NCBI GenBank assembly: GCA_964423865.1
Contig: CAYRGN010000009.1
Coordinates: forward strand, 25,923 to 89,922
DNA from: Leadbetterella sp964423865
Lineage (GTDB): Bacteria > Bacteroidota > Bacteroidia > Cytophagales > Spirosomataceae
Length of the DNA: 64,000 nt
Reading direction: 5' to 3'
Below are positions 33,653-42,246 of this stretch, in pieces. A program made the position numbers and the translations under genes. The stretch's first letter is position 1. Every line of letters starts with the position of its first letter. The notes beneath the pieces were generated by a model that was not told where the DNA came from, did not search any database, and saw only the letters and a list, made by a program, of their open reading frames with translations.

Positions 33653-35977
33653 ATGAAGCATAATTTCTGGGTTAGTGTATGTGTCTTCTGGTTGGTATCG
33701 CTGTCTGCTAATGCTCAGCAAATAAAATTCGAATGGGTAAAACAGTGGGGCATATATAGTTACGGGGCTGGTTATCAAAATGCGAATAGTCTAGTATGGT
33801 ACAATCCGATAGGTGGCAGTTCTTTCAATAAAACCATTACTGACCATGAAGGAGCTGTGTATGTTGTAGGTCATTTTATAGGCACATTTAATGCTGACGC
33901 CGACGGAAGCCCTGCCGGGATAATCAACTCCTCCTCGCTTTACTCTGCTGGTTGCTTTGTTACCAAATATAATTCAGCAGGGAAGTTCCAGTGGGCGAAG
34001 ACGCTCCCAATATCTAATGATAATATAATGCAAGGTATGCAGGATATAATCATTGATAAGAACAATGATGTAGTGGTTCTATCCCATTCTTTTGGTACAA
34101 CTAGATCTGTGCATATCTGGAAACTGAACTCAAATGGTGAAAAACAATGGGAAAAAGACTTTGGCCCCACACAATACGGAGAGGTGACAGCATTCACCTC
34201 CCTTACTACTGACAGCAAAGGCGACCTGTACTTTGGGGGGTATTTTTCAGGTTTGGGACCGCTACCGCTGCCGGACGGAACGTTTGATTTTGACCCCGGT
34301 TCAGGTGTGCATACACTTACTCCCAAAGAATATGAATATGATTTCTTTCTGCTAAAACTGAATAGCCAGGGAGAGTTTGTATGGGTTAAACAGTTCGGAG
34401 GGCTTTTACGACCCAATGAGAGTATGATTAAGTCCCCTGATGAACCGATACGGATAGCTTTACATAATGATGTAATATACGTAACAGGGCAGTTTTCCGG
34501 TAACCAGGACTTTGACCCTGGTCCCGACAAGTCAATGCTCAGCTCTCAGTTGATCTTACGTGACGGATACGGTGTAGATACATTTGTAGCCGGGTTCAAT
34601 ACCTCCGGAGAATTAAACTGGGTACACAGAATAGGTAATGATTACAACGAAAACATTTTTGCCACCACCACCGATCCGGCTGGAAACCTGCTTTTTGCAG
34701 GTAAGCTCTCCGGACAGGTCATATTCGGTTCGGGAGAAAATGCACAAACCTTTAAATCCCAATATGGTTTTTATGTAGCCAAGGTAAACAGCAGCGGAGA
34801 TTTTGTCTGGGTTAAACCTATCGAAATTAACTCCTCGGGGGGATATGGGGTTGACATAGCAACTGACAAATTCGGAAATGTTTACTTGGCCGGAACATTC
34901 TCGGGAGTTGGTGATTTTGACCCGGGAGAAGGCAGATATGAGCTGACAGCTCAAGGCTCTGGAAGTGATGTATTCTTTTTGAAACTCAATAGTAACGGAA
35001 CCTTCAATACCGCATTCTCCTACGGACGAGAAGGTTACGACTACGGCTATGGCCTAAATGTGGACAAAGAGGGTAGTGTACTATTGACAGCAAGTTATAC
35101 CGGCCCGGGTACTATAGATGTAGACCCTAACGAAACCAAACATGAACTGAAGCCCTCATTCGCAAGTATATTTATCGTAAAGCTCAGTCAGCCCAACCTT
35201 ACGGCTTCATGTAGCCTGAGTGCAGGGGGGATTAAAGCAGCTACAGACAGGCTATGTGCAGGCGGCAGTATTCAACTCTCCGCTAATGCAAGTGAAGGTA
35301 AAACACCGTATGGTTATCAATGGCAATTAGACGGAAAAAACATAGGGGAAAATCGCTCAGAATGTACTGCCACCGCTTTGGGGGCATATAAGGTAAGGAT
35401 TACCGATGCCGAGGGGTGTACAATTACTTCCCCTACTTTTACAATGATTCAAGGCTCTCCACCCCCGGCCCCTGATTTGTCTGCGGAACACAGAGAGCTT
35501 CTCTCCGGACAAACCTCCCATATTACCTCTTCCGTATCATCAGGATTTACTTTTCAATGGATCAAAGAGGGAGCGGTAATAGACGGAGCCACCCAAAGCA
35601 GTTATACCGCTGCAAGCCCCGGAGTATATAGCCTCAGGATAACAGATGCGGGAGGCTGTTCTTCGGTATCACGCGAAATTACCTTACAGAAGAGCATTAT
35701 TACAGCTCTGGAACCCGGGAGTTCGGGCGCTGAAATTACATTTTACCCTAATCCTGTCTCCTCTATTGCTAAAGCAGATATAAAGCTCTACCAACCGTCC
35801 GCCATAAAAGCCATGATTCTGAATACGGAAGGAAAGGAATTGTACAGACATCAGGTAAAAACGGTTTCAAATGCACATGTTATCATGCTAGATCTTTCAA
35901 AGTTTCATTCAGGAATGTATATACTGAATGTAGAGTCTGAATATGCATCTTATTCTTACAAAATCATTAAATACTGA
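33653..35977 (+). CDS. T9SS-secreted protein with SBBP repeats and Ig-like domains
   Basis: Encodes 774 residues: signal peptide (MKHNFWVSVCVFWLVSLSANAQ), then about 500 residues of SBBP-type beta-propeller repeats. Each repeat contains a phrase such as FVWVKQFGG or FVWVKPIEI and an Asp-Pro-Gly turn (FDFDPGSGVHTLT, FDPGPDKS, FDPGEGRYELTA). Two Ig-like/PKD-like domains follow (about 535-600 and 610-680, with YQWQLDGKNIGE and FQWIKEGAVIDG). The last 75 residues are a type A T9SS sorting domain (ITFYPNPVSSIAKADIKLY and LSKFHSGMYILNV). It is exported across the outer membrane and probably attached to the cell surface; the role may be adhesion, but this is inference. Confidence 0.88.
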   Translation: MKHNFWVSVCVFWLVSLSANAQQIKFEWVKQWGIYSYGAGYQNANSLVWYNPIGGSSFNKTITDHEGAVYVVGHFIGTFNADADGSPAGIINSSSLYSAGCFVTKYNSAGKFQWAKTLPISNDNIMQGMQDIIIDKNNDVVVLSHSFGTTRSVHIWKLNSNGEKQWEKDFGPTQYGEVTAFTSLTTDSKGDLYFGGYFSGLGPLPLPDGTFDFDPGSGVHTLTPKEYEYDFFLLKLNSQGEFVWVKQFGGLLRPNESMIKSPDEPIRIALHNDVIYVTGQFSGNQDFDPGPDKSMLSSQLILRDGYGVDTFVAGFNTSGELNWVHRIGNDYNENIFATTTDPAGNLLFAGKLSGQVIFGSGENAQTFKSQYGFYVAKVNSSGDFVWVKPIEINSSGGYGVDIATDKFGNVYLAGTFSGVGDFDPGEGRYELTAQGSGSDVFFLKLNSNGTFNTAFSYGREGYDYGYGLNVDKEGSVLLTASYTGPGTIDVDPNETKHELKPSFASIFIVKLSQPNLTASCSLSAGGIKAATDRLCAGGSIQLSANASEGKTPYGYQWQLDGKNIGENRSECTATALGAYKVRITDAEGCTITSPTFTMIQGSPPPAPDLSAEHRELLSGQTSHITSSVSSGFTFQWIKEGAVIDGATQSSYTAASPGVYSLRITDAGGCSSVSREITLQKSIITALEPGSSGAEITFYPNPVSSIAKADIKLYQPSAIKAMILNTEGKELYRHQVKTVSNAHVIMLDLSKFHSGMYILNVESEYASYSYKIIKY

Positions 35978-35983
35978 TTACTT

Positions 35984-36424
35984 ATGTATATGGGCAGAAT
36001 GATATGACTTATCCTGATTTTAATGGCGTGTTTATCCTGTAAAACTACCGAAACCAAAAGCGTTACGGAACTCTTACAAAAAAGGTGGTCTGCTGAAAGT
36101 GTAACAGAAAATGGAACTCTGGTTTATTCCCAAGGCACCGCTCAAAACCTGAAAAACGGTTATTCAAATTTTGTATTACAACTCAACCGCGACGGGTCAG
36201 CAAGCATTACGGAACTTGACGGACACACTGCAACGGGAGAATGGGAGCTTTCTGAGGACAGTAATACCCTGACCCTTAAAAACCTAAATCCTTCGCCATC
36301 AGGAACCGGAGGGGTAATCAGCTACACCATTGAAAAAGTAGATGAGTCGACACTGATTATCACAAGAATCTCTGCCAACCCTAAAACAGGCGGAACACTT
36401 AATCAATACATTCTTACAAGTTAA
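35984..36424 (+). pseudogene. Lipocalin-like lipoprotein, signal peptide broken by TGA
   Basis: From ATG 36023 the frame gives 133 residues (MACLSCKTTETKSVTELLQK and on) with the strand pattern of the Bacteroidota lipocalin-like lipoproteins (LQKRWSAESVTENGTLV, TGEWELSEDSNTLTLKNL, YTIEKVDESTLIITRI). This start leaves only half a signal peptide. The same frame runs upstream to ATG 35984 as MYMGRMI, then TGA at 36005-36007, then LILILMACLSCK. With any sense codon in place of TGA it would be a complete lipoprotein signal with lipobox ACLSC. It is therefore probably a recent nonsense mutation, or it starts at a non-ATG codon after the stop. The rest of the frame is intact. Confidence 0.65.
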
Positions 36425-36454
36425 ACCATGGAAACTAATGTCTTATCAATAAGC

Positions 36455-37009
36455 ATGAAAATAAAAGCCATTTTAATTATCCTGTTTTTGGGAGCCCTGT
36501 CAGGTTGTAGTAAAAATGAGGTAGAAAAGCAGCAAGAACATTACGTCCGCTTTAAAATTGCTAATGAACTTATAGAGCTTAACGAAGAAGTTTTTGCTAC
36601 AAGGGAATATCACGATTACGACTTCTTTACCATGGAAGGAGTCAATGTTTTCGGAGGCCGGAAAGGAACAGACTATGACTTTGAAATCCTGAATTTTGGG
36701 GTAGGTGTATTAAATGAAAAGCTAACGGAACGTCAATATACTGCAGGCGAAGACGACGATTCTGAGGTTGGAATGAAATGGGTGAAGTATCGTGATAACC
36801 TGGAAACAGAACATTATTACATGACCGGGGTGGATTACAGGCCCGGGAACATGACGGTTACTATAACCGAGCTGTCAGAAGCCCATGTAAAAGGCATTTT
36901 TTCAGGTTATTTGTACTTCGAGGGGGAAGAAGATAACCCCAGGCTTCTTATCACCGATGGGGAGTTTTATTCTCCCATAGTCAAAGAGTATGTAAACCCG
37001 TACTTTTGA
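36455..37009 (+). CDS. Lipoprotein of unknown function
   Basis: Encodes 184 residues from ATG 36455, which gives a clean lipoprotein signal (MKIKAILIILFLGALSGC, lipobox LSGC); an ATG at 36428 would add nine residues. The mature protein is acidic, with beta-strand stretches (HYVRFKIANELIELNEEVFA, DYRPGNMTVTITELSEAHVK, GIFSGYLYFEGEEDNPRLLI). The last resembles the C-terminal hairpin found in several Bacteroidota lipoproteins of unknown function. It lies in the collinear exported cluster 31 bases after the lipocalin-like gene. Confidence 0.75.
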   Translation: MKIKAILIILFLGALSGCSKNEVEKQQEHYVRFKIANELIELNEEVFATREYHDYDFFTMEGVNVFGGRKGTDYDFEILNFGVGVLNEKLTERQYTAGEDDDSEVGMKWVKYRDNLETEHYYMTGVDYRPGNMTVTITELSEAHVKGIFSGYLYFEGEEDNPRLLITDGEFYSPIVKEYVNPYF

Positions 37010-37076
37010 TAATTTAAAGACATGACAGGACCAGCAAGTAAGTTTTCAAATGCAAAATTTAATTTAGGACATAAAT

Positions 37077-38786
37077 ATGAACAATAGTGGCAATGGAACC
37101 GGAAGGCGGAGCAGATGGTGCATAAGTTGTTGCATTGTATATGTACTCCTGCTTGTACCCGTACATTTAATAGCACAAAGCCCCGAATACAGGTCGCTAC
37201 AAGACAAACTTACAAGCGCTGTAAAAACGGTAAATACTTCAGATTCCGAAATTAGTCAGACACTTGATTTTAATGAGGCCAAGCCCTTTATTATCCGTGT
37301 GGCATCGGTCACCAACACTAAAAAGGAAAAGTTAGTGGAAGAATTTACAGAAGTGAGTCTTGCCGACATCAATGCGGCTTCTGTAGCATACAAAATTCAG
37401 AAAGACGTTATAAGTCTTAATCTTATCACTAAAGTAAACCAAAAACTGGTCACCCGTTTTAAAAATGGGCTGTTTGATGAATTTTCAAACAAAGTAACCT
37501 TATATGCTGAAAACGTTGAAAATGCCAGAAACCTGGTTGATATTCTCACAAAAGCTATCCCCCTGGCTGAAAAACTTGAACAGGCACAACTGAAAGTTCC
37601 GGCGGGGGGATATACAGAACTGGCTCAATGGCTACAGGATAACATTAAAACCCAGGAGCTGGGAACGGGCCGCATTGAACAGTCTCTGGTGACCACGGGC
37701 CTAACGGGTACTTATCAAAAGAATACGAACGGGAAAAATGAAGAAATATATGTGTTTAATTGGGGCGATTTTAACCCTAAGTCTGTAAATATCGATGTTA
37801 AATCAGGCCAGCTAAACATCGGGTTACAAATGAGTAATAAGAAAAAATATATCCGCTATACCAAAGATCAATCTCCGCAGAATAATGAGGAAGACCTTGT
37901 TATTTCAGGATATGATGTAGAATGGGTTAAAAAAGTTAAACTGGTTTTAGATACGTTTCTTCCCCTTGCTGAACAGCGACTTAAACAAGGCACACCAACC
38001 TTTGCAGGTTCTTCTGAAGCACTGAATTTAATCAGAAAACAAAGTAACACCACATTACACGGCAAGTCAGGGCAGGTAGTGCAGCAACTTAATTTTTCCT
38101 GCGGAACATCCACTTTACAAATCACCCGGACAGACAAAAATGAAGAGGAGCATTTCCATTTTAACCCGGCAGACATCAATGAGCAGAAGCTTGACCTCGC
38201 GGTGAAAGGAAACCTGTTTCAGATAGAACTGGCAGTGCTGAATAACCGGAAGTTTATAAACTACCTTAAAAACGGACAGAAGCAAAACTACACTAACAGC
38301 CTGACCCTGGAATCTGAGGATATAGAGCCGTTCAGGCATCTTTCTCAGGCCCTGAAAAAGGAGATCTTAATCTGCCGGTCACAGCAAAAGGCTTTGATAC
38401 CCGGTGGTGGGGGAGTGGCCTCCTGGCTGGTAAAAACGGTTGCTCAGATGAATGAAAACGAGCAAAACATTCAGCATGAGCTGGTTTTGGAGAAAGATTG
38501 TAGTATAAAATATTCAGAGAACAAATCAGATGCAAAAAAGCCGGTTGAAACGGCTTATGAGTCCAACCTGAAAGACCTGAACGCCAGCCTGGTGGAGTTT
38601 GACGTATCGGGAAAGTCAGTTTTTGTAAGCCTGTATGCTAACAATAAAGAGAAAATAATTAAGGCTTTTAAAGATGGTTCTCCTTCAAACTACGTAAATG
38701 CCATAAAAATAGAAACCGATGGCATTGAATCGGCAAGACACCTTGCAGAGGGCTTTAAAGAAGCTATAAAGGGGTGTAAAAAATGA
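37077..38786 (+). CDS. Exported protein with four tandem copies of an unknown domain
   Basis: Encodes 569 residues. A basic N-terminus and hydrophobic core (CISCCIVYVLLLVPVHLIAQ) form a signal peptide. The rest is four copies of a domain of about 125 residues: roughly 40-167, 178-303, 311-434 and 444-568. Each copy has an IxQxL element near its start (EISQTLDF, RIEQSLVT, QVVQQLNF, NIQHELVL). Each then has a conserved end with a beta hairpin and a helix, as in NYTNSLTLESEDIEPFRHLS and NYVNAIKIETDGIESARHLA. Copies 3 and 4 are most alike; copy 1 is most diverged. I do not recognise the domain. No catalytic motif is obvious; a binding or structural role in the periplasm or on the surface is possible. 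Confidence 0.85.
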   Translation: MNNSGNGTGRRSRWCISCCIVYVLLLVPVHLIAQSPEYRSLQDKLTSAVKTVNTSDSEISQTLDFNEAKPFIIRVASVTNTKKEKLVEEFTEVSLADINAASVAYKIQKDVISLNLITKVNQKLVTRFKNGLFDEFSNKVTLYAENVENARNLVDILTKAIPLAEKLEQAQLKVPAGGYTELAQWLQDNIKTQELGTGRIEQSLVTTGLTGTYQKNTNGKNEEIYVFNWGDFNPKSVNIDVKSGQLNIGLQMSNKKKYIRYTKDQSPQNNEEDLVISGYDVEWVKKVKLVLDTFLPLAEQRLKQGTPTFAGSSEALNLIRKQSNTTLHGKSGQVVQQLNFSCGTSTLQITRTDKNEEEHFHFNPADINEQKLDLAVKGNLFQIELAVLNNRKFINYLKNGQKQNYTNSLTLESEDIEPFRHLSQALKKEILICRSQQKALIPGGGGVASWLVKTVAQMNENEQNIQHELVLEKDCSIKYSENKSDAKKPVETAYESNLKDLNASLVEFDVSGKSVFVSLYANNKEKIIKAFKDGSPSNYVNAIKIETDGIESARHLAEGFKEAIKGCKK

Positions 38787-39105
38787 AAAATATCTGCTAG
38801 CCATAATACTTTTTGTTTTAGCCCTGATGTAAGCGGTAGAGTAAGTAAAAAAAGTAACTTAGGCTTATTCTTATCGCAAAGAATCTTAGAACATGTTCAA
38901 ATTTTGAAAAGAGTATCAGTAGTATTATCTTGTGGTATCCGTCCTACGAACTAACAAAATTAAATTTCTAAACATTAATCTAATTTTAAGGTGCTGAAAA
39001 TATTCTAAGAGCTCACTATTTCGTTAATATATTGTTAAACAGCTGTTCGGAAATAAATTTCAGGCTTTTCCTTACGTCTAAACCAGAAATAAGCAATCAT
39101 AAAAT
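38787..39105. other. Intergenic stretch with no recognised feature
   Basis: AT-rich sequence between the end of the exported cluster and the LolA-like gene. I see no gene remnant, strong hairpin, repeat or clear TAnnTTTG box. Confidence 0.5.
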
Positions 39106-39825
39106 ATGAAAATCACTAAGTTATTTTTACTGGCTCTTCTTCCCTTGCTTTCCCAGGCGCAAACCCCCGAAGCCCTGATTGAAAAATACCTGGATGCTAC
39201 GGGAGGAAAGGACAAAATTGAGGACATCAGCACCTTTAAATATAACCGTTCTTACGTAGCCAACGCTACTACCGACTACGACGAAGAAGTGGTGGTGGTA
39301 GGCGAAAAGAACCAGCTTTTCCGCAAGAAAACCCTCTTGAAAAGAGATTTCTACTCTATTCTGAACGGAAAGCAAGGCTGGGTAAAAATACCTATGGGAA
39401 GCCAGGACAAGAAAGTAAATTACAGCACCAAAGACCTTAGCGCCAAAGAAGTAACCGAATTGAGTGTAGAGGCACAAGACGGAATTTTGCCTTTTGTAAA
39501 CTACGAAAAGAAAGGATATAAACTGACCTCGCCCGTATCCGCAGCTACTGTAGAAGGGAAAGCCACTACCAAGCTGGCTATTGAGAAAGACGGCATCAAG
39601 CGGGAGTACTATTTCGACAACACCACAGGGCTGGTGGCCCGCGAAGTATGGATTGAAAACGGGATTACCCATACCATGGATTACACCAAATACGATACCA
39701 CTTCTATTGGGGTGAAACTTCCGGTAGCGTATACGTATATCAATACCAAAGACAAGCGTAAAAACAATGTAAGCACGAAATGGACATTCGACAAACCGGC
39801 AGAAGGCGTGGCTTTTACCAAGTAA
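39106..39825 (+). CDS. LolA/LppX-like periplasmic protein
   Basis: Encodes 239 residues with a signal peptide (MKITKLFLLALLPLLSQAQ). TPEALIEKYLDATGGKDKIE is the usual opening of Bacteroidota proteins annotated as outer-membrane lipoprotein-sorting or LolA-like, followed by a curved antiparallel sheet (VVVVGEKNQLFRKKTLLKRD, TKLAIEKDGIKREYYFDNTT, WIENGITHTMDYTKYDTT). A lipid- or lipoprotein-binding role is inferred from fold only; no lipobox is present. Its stop overlaps by 11 bases the convergent menD gene. Confidence 0.8.
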   Translation: MKITKLFLLALLPLLSQAQTPEALIEKYLDATGGKDKIEDISTFKYNRSYVANATTDYDEEVVVVGEKNQLFRKKTLLKRDFYSILNGKQGWVKIPMGSQDKKVNYSTKDLSAKEVTELSVEAQDGILPFVNYEKKGYKLTSPVSAATVEGKATTKLAIEKDGIKREYYFDNTTGLVAREVWIENGITHTMDYTKYDTTSIGVKLPVAYTYINTKDKRKNNVSTKWTFDKPAEGVAFTK

Positions 39826-41479
39826 AACCGGCTTTGAGTTGTTGAAATATCCCGGAGTCTTGTACTCCGTCTGTATATATTTCCAGGAGGGCGGGATGGC
39901 CAGAGGAGCCCCCGCTCTCTTTGTTTTTTAACGCATTACGTAACTCTTCTTCTGATCTGATCTCCGTATGGTCATACCCTGCCTCCTGGCAAAGTCCGCG
40001 GGCGGTTCTCCCCTGATCGGTTAGAAAATATTTCTCCAGTTCGGCTTGTTGGGAAGGCCCTTCGATGATGCGAAAAATATTTCCCCCTCCGTTTTGAAAC
40101 AGGTAAATACTCAGGTTTTCAGGCTGCGCTGCAAAAAGGGCGTTGCTGTCGTAAAAGAAAGAGACATCTCCCACCAAGCAATGCACTCTCCTTTCGCTCC
40201 CCAGGGCTTGCCCCACGGCGGTACTCACTACCCCTTCAATGCCGGAAGTTCCCCGGTTTGCGAACACCTTTACACCGGGAGGCAAAAGGCTTCCCAGGAA
40301 ATTGGCATAGCGCACGGGCATACTGTTACCCAGATGAAGGACATCTCCCGCACGAAGCTGGCCTAAAATCAAAGCTATGGCTTTGAGTTCTCCAAACGCG
40401 CATTCGTCCAGGAAACTTTTGAGATAAGTTCGGGCAGCGGCCTCCGCTCTCTGCCAGTCCGATTCGCCTGCTCCTGCACGAAGGTTTTGCCTGGCCGCCA
40501 GCTCCCTTATAAAGTATTCGGCAGGTACCGTAATTTTGTCGGTAATGGATTGCAGGGGGTCTGTGAATTCTTCCTTTTCTTCCACATGCCAGTGTACCGC
40601 CGGTTTATTCTTCCTGAAAAACTGTTTAAACGACTTGGAAATAAAAGATTTTCCAAAAGTCACCAGAAGATCAGGAGAGCTTAAATTTTTAGACTTCCCC
40701 AGGAAAATATCGTGGGTGCTGATTTTATTTTTGAGGGATACATTCGAAATAACATCGGACAGAACGGTCACGCGGGGATCCTTCCCCCACATTTCCAGGG
40801 AAGCGTCCAGCCCACTATGGTTTTGTCCGACAGCCAGCAGTATCCCTTCCGCATTGTTCCAGGTTTGCATAAGTGCTGCCCAGTCTTCTTCTTCCAGCAT
40901 CGGCGTACCGGCTCTGTAGGCCACCGGCCTGAACCGCCCGTCATACCCTTCTCCCACTTTGGGGTAGAAGGGTTCACGAACCGGCACATTGATATGCACA
41001 GGCCCCTGGCGGGTAAATGCCAGGGCTTCGTGGGTCTGGCGTTCTATGGCCCATACGGCATCCGGATGGGTATAATCCGCAGGAAAATCATAGTATTTCA
41101 CAATATGTTTCCCATAAATATGCTGCTGAAAAATGGTCTGACCGTCGTGCTGGTTAATCCATTCCGGCGGGCGGTCGGCGGTCAGAATCAAAAGGGGAAT
41201 TCCCTGGAAAAATGCCTCTGCTACCGCGGGACTGAAATTGAGGGCCGCGGTGCCGGAGGTACAGATCAGCACCGTGGCTTTCCCGGTGGCCTGCGCCCAG
41301 CCCAGGGCCACAAAAGCGGCGCTGCGTTCGTCGGTAATGACCTGTGTATGGAATTTTGTATTCCGCACAAAAGCCAGCGTCAGGGCTGCGCTTCGGGAAC
41401 CCGGGCAAATCACCACGTTTTCTACTCCCCGGTAAGCACAAATCTCCGCCACCCTGTAAAGTGGTTCTAAAAGAGCCAT
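39815..41479 (-). CDS. menD: SEPHCHC synthase (menaquinone biosynthesis)
   Basis: MenD joins isochorismate and 2-oxoglutarate with thiamine diphosphate to give 2-succinyl-5-enolpyruvyl-6-hydroxy-3-cyclohexene-1-carboxylate, the first committed menaquinone step. It encodes 554 residues, the family length. Motifs are VVICPGSRSAALTLAFVR, FHTQVITDERSAAFVALGWA (catalytic Glu), CTSGTAALNFSPAVAEAFF, PLLILTADRPPEW, ANRGTSGIEGVVSTAVG and CLVGDVSFFYDSNAL with the Mg/ThDP site. No other men gene is near; the C-terminal end overlaps the convergent LolA-like gene. A promoter box lies at 41498-41505. Confidence 0.96.
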   Translation of the reverse strand: MALLEPLYRVAEICAYRGVENVVICPGSRSAALTLAFVRNTKFHTQVITDERSAAFVALGWAQATGKATVLICTSGTAALNFSPAVAEAFFQGIPLLILTADRPPEWINQHDGQTIFQQHIYGKHIVKYYDFPADYTHPDAVWAIERQTHEALAFTRQGPVHINVPVREPFYPKVGEGYDGRFRPVAYRAGTPMLEEEDWAALMQTWNNAEGILLAVGQNHSGLDASLEMWGKDPRVTVLSDVISNVSLKNKISTHDIFLGKSKNLSSPDLLVTFGKSFISKSFKQFFRKNKPAVHWHVEEKEEFTDPLQSITDKITVPAEYFIRELAARQNLRAGAGESDWQRAEAAARTYLKSFLDECAFGELKAIALILGQLRAGDVLHLGNSMPVRYANFLGSLLPPGVKVFANRGTSGIEGVVSTAVGQALGSERRVHCLVGDVSFFYDSNALFAAQPENLSIYLFQNGGGNIFRIIEGPSQQAELEKYFLTDQGRTARGLCQEAGYDHTEIRSEEELRNALKNKESGGSSGHPALLEIYTDGVQDSGIFQQLKAGFTW

Positions 41480-41497
41480 TCTCTTCCTGTTTTTTTA

Positions 41498-41505
41498 CAA
41501 AAATA
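41498..41505 (-). promoter_or_regulatory. -7 promoter box of menD
   Basis: TATTTTTG on the minus strand, 19 bases before the menD start. Confidence 0.6.
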
Positions 41506-41562
41506 GAACTATATTCGTAAAGATTATTGCCCTGATCGTATCTTTCCTAGTGGCATAACTCC

Positions 41563-41570
41563 TACCTTTG
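41563..41570 (+). promoter_or_regulatory. -7 promoter box of slyD
   Basis: TACCTTTG matches TAnnTTTG and lies 22 bases before the start codon. Confidence 0.6.
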
Positions 41571-41592
41571 TTTATAAATTATCTGGAATACA

Positions 41593-42111
41593 ATGAAAGT
41601 TTCTGACGGAAAGGTGGTCTCCACCGCTTATACACTTTATACGTTGTCGCCTGACGATGAATTTGAACTGGTAGAAGAAGTGGCGGAAGACGAAGCCATG
41701 TTTTACCTGTCCGGCCATAGTGGTCTGCCCCCCAAATTTGAGGAAAACCTGAACGGGTTATCGGCAGGAGAAAGCTATCAATTTGAAATTTCACCGGAAG
41801 ACGCTTTCGGAGAATTTTATGAAGACAATGTGGTAGATTTCGGCCTCGACATGTTCCGTATTGAAGACGGAAAAGTTCCGGACGGTTTCCTGGAACCGGG
41901 AAATTCCATTCCTTTCACCAACGATGACGGTGCGAAAATTCCGGGCAGAGTGGTGGAAGTTCAGAACGATAAGGTTATTATCGACTTCAATCATCCCCTT
42001 GCCGGAAAGACCTTAAAGTTTGAAGGCAAAATCATCTCGGTGCGGGAGGCTTCCGCGGAAGAAATGGATCACGGGCATGTGCACGGCCCGGGTGGCCATC
42101 ACCATCATTAA
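41593..42111 (+). CDS. slyD: SlyD-type FKBP peptidyl-prolyl isomerase
   Basis: Encodes 172 residues. The FKBP part starts MKVSDGKVVSTAYTLYTLSP and contains YLSGHSGLPPKFEENLNGLS; the IF chaperone domain is inserted around 70-125 (YQFEISPEDAFGEFYEDNVV); the FKBP strand returns as VIIDFNHPLAGKTLKFEG. The C-terminal tail (EEMDHGHVHGPGGHHHH) is His-rich, as in metal-binding SlyD, so it may bind nickel or zinc. SlyD is a cytoplasmic folding helper. A triple 21-bp repeat follows the stop codon. Confidence 0.93.
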   Translation: MKVSDGKVVSTAYTLYTLSPDDEFELVEEVAEDEAMFYLSGHSGLPPKFEENLNGLSAGESYQFEISPEDAFGEFYEDNVVDFGLDMFRIEDGKVPDGFLEPGNSIPFTNDDGAKIPGRVVEVQNDKVIIDFNHPLAGKTLKFEGKIISVREASAEEMDHGHVHGPGGHHHH

Positions 42112-42124
42112 CTGGGGAATAATG

Positions 42125-42190
42125 CCCTTCGACAAGCTCAGGATGCCCTTCGACAGGCTCAGGGTGCCCTTCGACAAGCTCAGGGTGACA
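42125..42190. repeat. Triple 21-bp direct repeat
   Basis: Three copies of CCCTTCGACARGCTCAGGRT (21-bp period) start at 42125, 42146 and 42167. The complementary form CCTGAGCTTGTCGAAGGG is a well-known dispersed intergenic motif of many bacteria. It lies between the ends of convergent genes and can form stem-loops. Confidence 0.85.
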
Positions 42191-42246
42191 GTAAACTATT
42201 GGCGCCTTGAACCTGTCAAAGGGTATTTTAAACTTAATGAAGCGCT

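Noticed and set aside
42125..42190. CRISPR-like triplet
   Set aside because: Three directly tandem 21-bp copies without spacers; the motif is a known type of dispersed intergenic repeat.
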